A stretch of 7,360 nucleotides of DNA from Thermogutta sp. GTDB lineage: Bacteria > Planctomycetota > Planctomycetia > Pirellulales > Thermoguttaceae. This document shows positions 1-5,360 of the stretch, piece by piece. Within the stretch, counting starts at the first letter, position 1. Each line of letters opens with the position of its first letter. Where the stretch lies: contig JAAZNR010000579.1 in assembly GCA_012798155.1 (NCBI GenBank), positions 1-7,360 on the forward strand, given 5' to 3'. The position numbers and the translations under genes are program-made. The notes under the pieces are model-generated. The model did no database searches, was not told the origin of the DNA, and saw only the letters and a program-made list of their open reading frames with translations.

Positions 1-46
1 AAAAGCAGCGACAAGAATCCGACCGAAATCTCGCCGCGATTCACAA

Positions 47-73
47 ATCCGGACCCCTCCGGATCGCTTTTTT
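47..73 (+). terminator. Intrinsic (rho-independent) terminator of an upstream gene
   Basis: A perfect 7-bp stem, ATCCGGA (47-53) with TCCGGAT (58-64), closes a CCCC tetraloop. A CGC spacer and six T residues (68-73) follow. This is the classical intrinsic terminator on the plus strand; read on the minus strand there is no U-run. It should end transcription of a plus-strand gene lying mostly or wholly left of the window. A frame open from position 3 to a TGA at 90-92 crosses it, so the upstream stop codon probably lies before position 1. Confidence 0.8.
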
Positions 74-134
74 CGGACGGCGCAAGGGATGACGGGCGGG
101 CGGGGCCGCCGCGGCAATTGCCCGGCATCACCCG

Positions 135-272
135 CCGTTCCCCAGTGGACGGCGTCCCCCAATGGAACGGTAACCGTTCACAAGCCGACGGAGGCGTCTG
201 GGGGCTGCGCTACGCTACGACCCCAGCCACCCAGTGCCGTTCCACGGTGGCAGGCGTCCCTCAAGGGGACGC
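135..272. repeat. Duplicated 36-bp hairpin module
   Basis: The 36 bp at 135-170 recur at 237-272, matching at 28 of 36 positions with no gap when I align them by hand. Both copies start CCGTTCC, carry GTGG then GGCGTCCC near the middle, and contain CAA followed by a G-rich end. Copy 1 folds through its ends (CCGTTCC 135-141 with GGAACGG 164-170) plus an inner GGAC/GTCC stem. Copy 2 instead folds through GCGTCCC (254-260) with GGGACGC (266-272). Between them is a GC-rich stem with a tandem CTACG. The module may be a dispersed intergenic repeat of this genome, but I cannot test that. Confidence 0.6.
165..179. repeat. 15-bp perfect palindrome GAACGGT-A-ACCGTTC
   Basis: GAACGGT (165-171) and ACCGTTC (173-179) are perfect inverted copies around a single A. 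The left arm overlaps the closing arm of the first hairpin module, so the two folds exclude each other. The short spacing resembles an operator half-site pair, but no promoter or gene start lies nearby, so a binding-site role is unsupported. Confidence 0.4.
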
Positions 273-312
273 GAGGAAAAGCCCGATTTTCTTGCCGGGG
301 ACTATTTCGCGG

Positions 313-360
313 AGGAACACGTTCTCGCGGGAACACGTTGTCGCAGGAACACGCTGCGTC
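313..360. repeat. 16-bp tandem repeat, three units
   Basis: Three adjoining 16-bp units start at 313, 329 and 345. Each begins with (A/G)GGAACACG; the first two differ at only two positions and the third diverges in its second half. A more degenerate relative may precede them at about 297-312. The tract is non-coding. Confidence 0.7.
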
Positions 361-501
361 GTTCCCGCCTTTTGATACGAGCCGCTCCGCCACGCCCCCC
401 TGTCAGTCCTGACGGGGCGGAACCTTGGCCGGCCGGTGGACCGATCCGCGGGCAACTCGAGACACCCGCAAGCTCCGGCGAATCGAGGCGACGGAATGCC
501 G

Positions 502-1524
502 TTAGACTTTGACGGGCCGCCGCTTGACGATGGATTCCGTCTCCTTGTGCGCCAGGAGCAGGGCGTCGCGGGCCAGCGTGCCGTCCAAGAATTGCGACGG
601 GGTGCCGGCCTTGACGCAGCGAACGACCTCGGCCAATTCCGCCGCGAAATCGTCCACCGAATCACGAACGGGGATTTTCGGTCGTTTGACCTTGCCGTCC
701 TCCGTCAGCACCGTCACCGGCAGATTCATCCAGGAATCGAACACCAGGGTGGCCTTTTCCAGATGAATCTCATAACCATTGGTGAAGGGCCGCCCCTGTT
801 GCCGGATCACGCCGCCGGCGGCCGAGACCGTCAATTGCGGATCGTCGTACAAGAAGTGGGAGTTGAAGAACTCGGCCACCTCGCCCCGCATCCTCCCCAC
901 GGACTGCACGCTCTTGGGCATGCCGAAGAGCAGGCGAATGAAATGGGCATCGTGGATGTGGAGATCGACGGCCGGCCCGCCGCAGACGTTGGGATCGTAG
1001 TAATCCTTGAGCCAAAGCGGATCCGAGATGACGCGGGTGAAATGCCCGCCCAACGCTTTGCCGTACTTGCCGCTCGTCACCGCATCGTAGGCGAAGTGAT
1101 AGGCGGCGAAGAAGGGCAAAACATGACCGATCAGCAGGAGTTTACCCTTTTTCTTGGCCGTTTTGACCATCGTGTCGGCGGCGGCCGTGGTCAAGGCGAT
1201 GGGCTTCTCGCAGAAGACGTCCTTGCCCGCCTCCAGGCCGGCCACGGCGGCCTCCGGGTGCAACGAGGGCGGCAAGCACACATCCACCACGTCCACGTTG
1301 GGATCGGCCAAAAGCTCGTGCAAATCGGAATACTTGGCGATTCCGGAAAGGTCCATCTTGCGACCGGCGGGACCGAAATTGCCTTTGATCCCGCGCCAAT
1401 CGCCCGCCAAGCGCTCGGGGATCTTTTCGCAGATCGCCGTGACCTTGACGCCGCGCACCTTCTGGTAGGCCAGGTAGTGGATCATCCCCATGAAACCGAT
1501 GCCGACGATGCCGACGCGGACCAT
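502..1524 (-). CDS. Gfo/Idh/MocA-family NAD(P)-dependent oxidoreductase
   Basis: This 340-residue protein is the usual length for the family, cytoplasmic, with no signal peptide. It opens with a Rossmann fold, the dinucleotide-binding GIGFMG being at residues 8-13. The family's EKP motif is at 106-108 in CEKPIAL, where the lysine contacts cofactor and substrate. In the C-terminal alpha/beta domain, the segment GGPAVDLHIHDAH gives Asp187 and His191, matching the catalytic D-x3-H pattern; the usual Asp three residues later is His194. Members oxidise or reduce sugars, inositols and related polyols, or act as hydrolases through NAD cycling, so the substrate cannot be read from sequence. The ATG is set by a strong AGGAGG 7 nt upstream. 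The nearest co-directional gene is rhaB, 442 bp upstream, which hints at sugar catabolism. The family is certain; the reaction is unknown. Confidence 0.93.
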   Translation of the reverse strand: MVRVGIVGIGFMGMIHYLAYQKVRGVKVTAICEKIPERLAGDWRGIKGNFGPAGRKMDLSGIAKYSDLHELLADPNVDVVDVCLPPSLHPEAAVAGLEAGKDVFCEKPIALTTAAADTMVKTAKKKGKLLLIGHVLPFFAAYHFAYDAVTSGKYGKALGGHFTRVISDPLWLKDYYDPNVCGGPAVDLHIHDAHFIRLLFGMPKSVQSVGRMRGEVAEFFNSHFLYDDPQLTVSAAGGVIRQQGRPFTNGYEIHLEKATLVFDSWMNLPVTVLTEDGKVKRPKIPVRDSVDDFAAELAEVVRCVKAGTPSQFLDGTLARDALLLAHKETESIVKRRPVKV

Positions 1525-1531
1525 TGCGCAG

Positions 1532-1537
1532 CCTCCT
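1532..1537 (-). promoter_or_regulatory. Ribosome binding site of the oxidoreductase gene
   Basis: On the minus strand AGGAGG sits 7 nt before the ATG at 1524-1522. It is the best Shine-Dalgarno match in the window and fixes this start. Confidence 0.85.
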
Positions 1538-1568
1538 ATGGACCTAACGACTCGCTTTCCGGACCGAA

Positions 1569-1617
1569 ATCCCCTTGCGGAGCGTCCGCAGTCCCCATCT
1601 CCCTGCGAAGCGTCCGC
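1569..1617. repeat. Direct repeat, 21 bp at 28-bp spacing
   Basis: The 21 bp at 1569-1589 recur at 1597-1617 with 18 matches. Each copy ends in AGCGTCCGC, and the first folds as GCGGA-GCG-TCCGC (1577-1589). The pair lies 45-93 bp upstream of the oxidoreductase start codon, in its likely leader or promoter. A regulatory role is only a possibility. Confidence 0.5.
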
Positions 1618-1639
1618 CGCACGTTTTCCACGTTTATGC

Positions 1640-1803
1640 TGGACTTTTGCAAATTGTCGTGACCAGTTCTCGTCCGACTTGGAAGAGGGTTATGGTGAGG
1701 GCAATTAGGCGCAAAAACGGCTTGCCGTGATTGTCTCACTTCACCAAGCCCTCACCCACTGCCCCTCTCCCAGAGGGAGAGGGGAACAGTTTGCAAAAGT
1801 CCA
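1640..1803. mobile_element. MITE-like palindromic element with TIRs and a possible 8-bp target duplication
   Basis: The ends are inverted repeats: CTGGACTTTTGCAAATTGT at 1639-1657 and ACAGTTTGCAAAAGTCCAG at 1786-1804 pair at 18 of 19 positions. Inside, GGTGAGGGC (1694-1702) pairs perfectly with GCCCTCACC (1748-1756), AGAGGG (1684-1689) with CCCTCT (1763-1768), and ACGGC (1717-1721) with GCCGT (1724-1728), all on nearly one centre. A local 10-bp stem with AGA loop (CCCCTCTCCC/GGGAGAGGGG, 1762-1784) competes. GTTTATGC stands at both edges (1632-1639 and 1804-1811), consistent with an 8-bp target-site duplication. There is no transposase, so it would be non-autonomous. The GAGGGTTA-GGTGAGGG style core resembles a repeat common in many GC-rich genomes, from memory. 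Caution: TTTATGC is also part of the neighbouring array unit, so the direct repeat may not be a true duplication. Confidence 0.6.
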
Positions 1804-1814
1804 GTTTATGCGTC

Positions 1815-1985
1815 GGACGCCCTTTATGCCTCGAATGTCCTCAATGCGTTAGACGCCTTTTGTCTTCTATCCATTGGACGTCCTCTATCCATTGGACGTC
1901 CTCTATGCTATGCGTTAAACGCCCTTTATGCTAGGCGTCGGACGTCCTTTATGCCTTGGACGCCCTTTATGGGTTGGACGTCTTT
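1815..1985. repeat. Nine-unit degenerate array of GGACGYCC palindromes on an 18-bp beat
   Basis: Units begin at 1815, 1833, 1851, 1876, 1894, 1917, 1940, 1958 and 1976, giving spacings of 18, 18, 25, 18, 23, 23, 18 and 18. The consensus is close to TTGGACGYCCTTTATGC. The perfect 8-bp palindrome GGACGTCC occurs at 1876, 1894 and 1940, and GGACGCCC at 1815 and 1958. One tract (1866-1906) is an exact period-18 repeat over 41 bp. The last units overlap rhaB: the TAA stop and the codons for the C-terminal residues lie inside the repeat. It is not a CRISPR, because there are no unique spacers and the units are too short. Confidence 0.8.
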
Positions 1986-3463
1986 TCCAGAATCTGCAAG
2001 AATCGCGGATAGGCGTCATCCCACGCGGCGGTATTGCGGGGCAGGTATTCTTCCAGGGGAAAGCTCTCGCGGATGACGTCTCGGGCTTGGGCGATGTCGG
2101 CGACTTCGCCCGCCGCCACGGCCTGCATCATGATGTTGCCGATGGCGGTGGCCTCGACGGGACCGGCCAGGACTCGCCGCCCGCACGCATCCGCCGCCGC
2201 CTGACAGAGAATACGGTTCTTGGTCCCGCCGCCGACGATATGGATGGTCTCCAAGCGGCGTCCTACCAATGATTCGCACATTTCCAGCACGTGGCGGAAC
2301 TTCATGGCGATGCTGTCCAGGGCGCAGCGGAGGACCTCCCCTTCCGAAGTCGGCACTCGCCCGCCGGTACGTTCCACAAAGGCCCGAATCGCCGCCGGCA
2401 TATCGGTGGGAGCCAAGAACTCGCCGGCGTCGGGATTTACGAACGCCGCCAGCGAAGGCGACCGCTCGGTGAGCGCGTTGAGGTCGTCCCAGTCCCAGCT
2501 CTTGCCCGCTTGATTCCATACCCGCCGGCACTCTTGGACCAACCACAAGCCGGTGATATTCTTGAGCAGGCGAATCGTGCCGCCTACACCGCCTTCGTTC
2601 GTAAAATTGAGCTTCAGGGAACGGTCGTTGATGATCGGTTCGGGGACCTCCACGCCCATCAAGGCCCAGGTTCCCAGACTGACGTAGCACCAATCCAGTT
2701 CCCGGCCCGAGGCGGGTACCGCCATCACGGCGCTGGCGGTATCGTGCGAACCGGGCAGCACGACCCGAGCGCCGGCCAATCCGTTTTCCGCCACGAGGCT
2801 TTCGCGTAACGGCCCCAATACCGTGCCCGGTGGGACGATCTCTCCCAGAATGTGCGTCGGAAGGCCGAGTTGCTCCAGCAGTTCCACGGCCCAACGCCGC
2901 TCGCGCGGATTGTAGAACTGCGTCGTCGTGGCGTCCGTGAATTCGTTGACTTTTTCGCCGGTCAGCATCCAGTTGAAGAGGTCGGGCATCATCAAAAGCC
3001 GTTGGGCCACGTCCAAGAGCGGCGACCGCGACACCTTCATGGCCAAGAGCTGATACAGCGTGTTCAATTGCATGAATTGCAGACCGGTCTGGCGGAAGAC
3101 CTCTTCCCGAGGCACGGTCTGGAACGCCAATTCCATCATGCGATCGGTACGCCGGTCCCGATAATGATAGGGATTTCCCAGCAATTCGTCGTTCCGCCCC
3201 AGCAGGCCGAAATCGACTCCCCAGGTGTCGATCCCCAGGCTTGCCACGGCGGAACCGAATCTGGTCCCGGCGGCGTGCATCCCGTTGCGAATGTGCGTCC
3301 ATTGGGCGAGCAAGTCCCAATACAAGCGGCCCAAGACCTCCACGGGACCGTTGGGGAAGCGATACACTTCCTCCAGGCGGAGCCGCCCGCCGCTCAGCGA
3401 GCCTACCACGTGACGGCCGCTGGACGCTCCCATGTCGATCGCTAAGAATGCCTTGTCGGCCAT
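1967..3463 (-). CDS. rhaB: Rhamnulokinase (L-rhamnulose kinase, FGGY family)
   Basis: Phosphorylates L-rhamnulose with ATP to L-rhamnulose 1-phosphate, the second step of L-rhamnose catabolism, in the cytoplasm. The 498 residues match the usual size (E. coli RhaB, 489). The N-terminal FGGY domain has the phosphate-binding AIDMGASSGR (residues 8-17) and SLGIDTWGVDFGLL (75-88). RhaB-type signatures follow: YRDRRTD (101-107), NTLYQL (134-139), LMMPDLFNW (157-165) and NEFTDATTTQ (173-182). The C-terminal domain has PGSHDTASAV with catalytic-base Asp241, YVSLGTWALMG (260-270) and the adenosine-site HIVGGGTKN (408-416). The start at 3463 has GAGG 6 nt upstream and aligns with family N termini; an in-frame ATG at 3574 would add 37 unlike residues. 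The stop and last codons lie inside the 18-bp repeat array. No rhaA or rhaD is in the window. Confidence 0.95.
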   Translation of the reverse strand: MADKAFLAIDMGASSGRHVVGSLSGGRLRLEEVYRFPNGPVEVLGRLYWDLLAQWTHIRNGMHAAGTRFGSAVASLGIDTWGVDFGLLGRNDELLGNPYHYRDRRTDRMMELAFQTVPREEVFRQTGLQFMQLNTLYQLLAMKVSRSPLLDVAQRLLMMPDLFNWMLTGEKVNEFTDATTTQFYNPRERRWAVELLEQLGLPTHILGEIVPPGTVLGPLRESLVAENGLAGARVVLPGSHDTASAVMAVPASGRELDWCYVSLGTWALMGVEVPEPIINDRSLKLNFTNEGGVGGTIRLLKNITGLWLVQECRRVWNQAGKSWDWDDLNALTERSPSLAAFVNPDAGEFLAPTDMPAAIRAFVERTGGRVPTSEGEVLRCALDSIAMKFRHVLEMCESLVGRRLETIHIVGGGTKNRILCQAAADACGRRVLAGPVEATAIGNIMMQAVAAGEVADIAQARDVIRESFPLEEYLPRNTAAWDDAYPRFLQILEKTSNP

Positions 3464-3615
3464 AACCAACCTCGGTCCGCGATACCTTGAAGACGACCTC
3501 GTCACGCCGCCCGCCGCCGTCGAATCGCCGCGGCGGCACTCGACCCGATCCAATACACCCATGCAACGCAGCATCGATTGCGAGAAAAGAACGTAGCATC
3601 AACATAAAGAAAAGT
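3464..3615. promoter_or_regulatory. Divergent rhaB/mutY intergenic region
   Basis: This 152-bp gap should carry promoters for both genes. GAGG at 3470-3473 (minus) is the rhaB ribosome binding site, 6 nt from its ATG. A GC-rich stem in the rhaB leader pairs GCCGCCG (3513-3519) with CGGCGGC (3531-3537). The stretch nearest mutY is A-rich (about 3580-3615). I see no -35/-10 pair good enough to mark. Confidence 0.45.
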
Positions 3616-4884
3616 ATGCCTCGGGGAAAGCCCTACCCAATGTGCCGGGCGGACAAGCGAACCGCGAGCCGGACGCACGCCGGGGCGTTCGATCCGGCGT
3701 CGGACGGGCGGCGTCGCGCCGCGTTCCAACGCCGCTTGATCGCGTGGTTTCGCCGCCACGCCCGATCCTTTCCCTGGCGAGAAACGCGGGACCCCTACGC
3801 GATTTGGGTCAGCGAGGTCATGCTCCAGCAAACGCAGACCGCCGCCGTGGAGCCGTTTTTTCGCCGCTTTTTGGCCCGCTTTCCCGATGTGGCGACGCTC
3901 GCCGCGGCCCATCCGGACGAAGTCCTGCGGCATTGGGAGGGCCTGGGTTATTATCGCCGCGCGCGATCGCTGCACGCGGCAGCGCGACAAATCGTCGCAC
4001 TTCACGGCGGGCGCATACCGGACGACCCCGAGACGCTGCAATCGCTCCCCGGCATCGGGCGCTACACGGCGGGAGCGATCCTCAGCTTCGCCTTCGATCG
4101 CCCGGCCCCGATCCTCGAGGCCAACAGCCGCCGCGTGCTCCGCCGATTATTGGCCGACCCCGAACGCCCGAACGACACGACCGACTCGTTCCTCTGGCAG
4201 TCCGCGGAACGGCTGCTCCCTTCGCGACAGGCCGCCGTCTACAACCAAGCCCTGATGGAGCTGGGAGGCCTCGTCTGCCTGGCCCGACATCCTCGGTGCC
4301 GGGATTGCCCGGTCCATGATTATTGCAACACTTACCGCCTGGGTATCCAGAATGAAGTTGCTGGGATATCCTCCACGACCCGCCCGACCGCGGTCCAGGA
4401 ACTGGCAATCGCCATCCGTCAACGCCGGGCCGTGCTCCTCCTTCGCCGGGCCGAAGGTGGACGCTGGGCCGGCATGTGGGACTTCCCCCGCCTCGATATC
4501 ACGCAAGAGGTCGCTCGCGCCGGGCGGCGCTCGAATCCCACCCCTCCGGCGGATCGAGTGGAAGAGTCCGTCCGCCGATCGCTGGGATTGCCGATCCGAT
4601 TGGGACCGCACTTCCTCCGTTTTCGGCACGCCGTGACACGATTCAGAATCACGGTCGATTGCTTTCTGGCCGAGGTCTCCTCCGCCGAGACCATCCCGGC
4701 CGGACCCAAGCCGACCGAACCCGGCTGGAGCGAGGCGGCGTGGCTGGAGCCGTCATCCTTGGAGGATATCCCGCTGTCGTCGCCCGGCCGCCGTATCGCC
4801 GCCGCCCTTCTGACTCATTGGCAAACCACCCCTGGCGAGACGCCCGAGCGGCTCGTCGCCTCTCCGCCACGACGGACGCGATAG
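3616..4884 (+). CDS. mutY: A/G-specific adenine DNA glycosylase MutY
   Basis: Removes adenine mispaired with 8-oxoguanine in base-excision repair. With the ATG at 3616 it has 422 residues, somewhat above E. coli MutY (350), partly from a basic N-terminal extension of about 35 residues. The HhH-GPD domain shows SEVMLQQTQ (66-74) with catalytic Glu67, GLGYYRRAR (109-117) and the helix-hairpin-helix LPGIGRYTAGAI (144-155). A [4Fe-4S] site follows with the exact C-x6-C-x2-C-x5-C spacing: Cys221, 228, 231, 237. A NUDIX-like C-terminal domain (about 260-400) has GGRWAGMWDFP and FRHAVTRFRI. Two oddities: the motif normally ILDGN is ILEAN, so Glu168 replaces the transition-state-stabilising Asp (Asp138 in E. 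coli), and the FSH 8-oxoG-sensing motif reads V340-T341-R342. The start is uncertain: ATG codons at 3487 and 3640 are alternatives and none has a good Shine-Dalgarno. Confidence 0.93.
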   Translation: MPRGKPYPMCRADKRTASRTHAGAFDPASDGRRRAAFQRRLIAWFRRHARSFPWRETRDPYAIWVSEVMLQQTQTAAVEPFFRRFLARFPDVATLAAAHPDEVLRHWEGLGYYRRARSLHAAARQIVALHGGRIPDDPETLQSLPGIGRYTAGAILSFAFDRPAPILEANSRRVLRRLLADPERPNDTTDSFLWQSAERLLPSRQAAVYNQALMELGGLVCLARHPRCRDCPVHDYCNTYRLGIQNEVAGISSTTRPTAVQELAIAIRQRRAVLLLRRAEGGRWAGMWDFPRLDITQEVARAGRRSNPTPPADRVEESVRRSLGLPIRLGPHFLRFRHAVTRFRITVDCFLAEVSSAETIPAGPKPTEPGWSEAAWLEPSSLEDIPLSSPGRRIAAALLTHWQTTPGETPERLVASPPRRTR

Positions 4885-4904
4885 CCCCGGCTTGGACGGC
4901 GGAC

Positions 4905-5360
4905 TCACTCCCAATACGACAGTTTGGGGATATGGCTCAAACAACTCGCCGTGAGGGCCTGAAAGACCAGGTCCAACGTCTCAAAATCACGGTCCGCCGC
5001 TTGACAGAAAAAGACGAACGTGCCGCGATCGGTTCGCACCGCCTGGACGCGTGAAACGCACACCAGATCGAGGTAGAAGAAATGCATCTCGGCGCCGGCG
5101 AGGTCCCATTCGCCGACGCCCCGCGAATACGGCTCCCATTCCAGAGAATCGTATTCCTGTCGCATGGCCGTTACCGCGGCCTCCACCATGCCTTGCGGCT
5201 CGGCGTGGCGCGGGTGGAGACTGACGGTCCAGAAGGCCCCAGTCGGGCTATAGGCCGTCACCGAATGCTTCCCCTCCAGATAGCCCTCTTCTTCCACGGA
5301 CCAATTTGTGGGGTAAAGGAAACGGATTCCGTGATGATTGAACTCGAGCGGCTCGCTCAC
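4905..5360 (-). CDS. Conserved hypothetical protein, possible Mog1/PsbP-like fold
   Basis: A 151-residue protein, probably cytoplasmic, with no signal peptide, membrane segment or cysteine pair. It opens with FNHHGIRFLYPTNWSVEEE (residues 7-25), then alternating strand-like segments (SVTAYSP, AFWTVSL, MHFFYLDLV, RGTFVFFCQAAD) and a final helix, DLVFQALTASCL. A hydrophobic strand followed by YPxxW near the N terminus, with a closing amphipathic helix, recalls small Mog1/PsbP-like domains; this is a fold guess, not a function. I see no catalytic motif. I choose the GTG at 5360-5358 because GGAGG lies 5 nt upstream and the recognisable protein begins right there; the ATG at 5480 would add 40 residues of low-complexity sequence. 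It converges on mutY with 20 bp between stop codons. Confidence 0.75.
   Translation of the reverse strand: MSEPLEFNHHGIRFLYPTNWSVEEEGYLEGKHSVTAYSPTGAFWTVSLHPRHAEPQGMVEAAVTAMRQEYDSLEWEPYSRGVGEWDLAGAEMHFFYLDLVCVSRVQAVRTDRGTFVFFCQAADRDFETLDLVFQALTASCLSHIPKLSYWE

Larger units (their letters stand above)
1..501. other. Intergenic region, repeat-rich, no supported gene
   Basis: I find no credible coding region here. It lies downstream of the minus-strand oxidoreductase gene and downstream of an unseen plus-strand gene to the left. It holds an intrinsic terminator at 47-73, a 10-bp palindrome GGCAATTGCC at 113-122, a hairpin module present twice (135-170 and 237-272), a 15-bp palindrome at 165-179, a CTGGGG/CCCCAG stem (198-203 with 221-226), a 16-bp tandem repeat (313-360) and an imperfect hairpin at 394-418 (GCCCC/GGGGC around GTC/GAC, 3-nt bulge). 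That last hairpin might end the oxidoreductase transcript, but it has no T-run on that strand. Open frames exist on both strands, but they are low-complexity Arg/Pro/Gly translations of the repeats. Confidence 0.7.
1525..1966. other. Intergenic region between rhaB and the oxidoreductase gene
   Basis: These 442 bp contain no gene. In plus-strand order they hold the ribosome binding site, a 28-bp-spaced direct repeat (1569-1617), a MITE-like palindromic element (1640-1803) and an 18-bp array that continues into the end of rhaB. Any promoter for the oxidoreductase would lie here, reading leftward. I could not pick a convincing -35/-10 pair, so read-through from rhaB is possible but would cross strong secondary structure. 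Confidence 0.7.

Noticed and set aside
310..400. tRNA-Ser-like start on the minus strand (GTGGCGGAGCGGC)
   Set aside because: No anticodon stem-loop, no GTTCGA-type T loop and no closing acceptor stem follow.
89..412. A 107-residue plus-strand frame in the first intergenic region
   Set aside because: Low-complexity translation of hairpin and tandem repeats, starting just after a strong terminator with no ribosome binding site.
436..1662. A 408-residue plus-strand open frame opposite the oxidoreductase
   Set aside because: Its product is a His/Gly/Arg-rich antisense shadow; the minus-strand frame has a full Gfo/Idh/MocA protein with all motifs and a strong ribosome binding site.
1805..1985. 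CRISPR array
   Set aside because: Units are about 18 bp with no unique spacers between them and no cas genes; it is a tandem repeat.
2016..3605. A 529-residue minus-strand frame overlapping rhaB
   Set aside because: It is the rhaB region read in another frame, Arg/Gly-rich and without domains; the RhaB frame is unmistakable.
3487..3615. N-terminal extension of MutY from the ATG at 3487
   Set aside because: It would add 43 low-complexity residues and use up most of the intergenic region between divergent genes.
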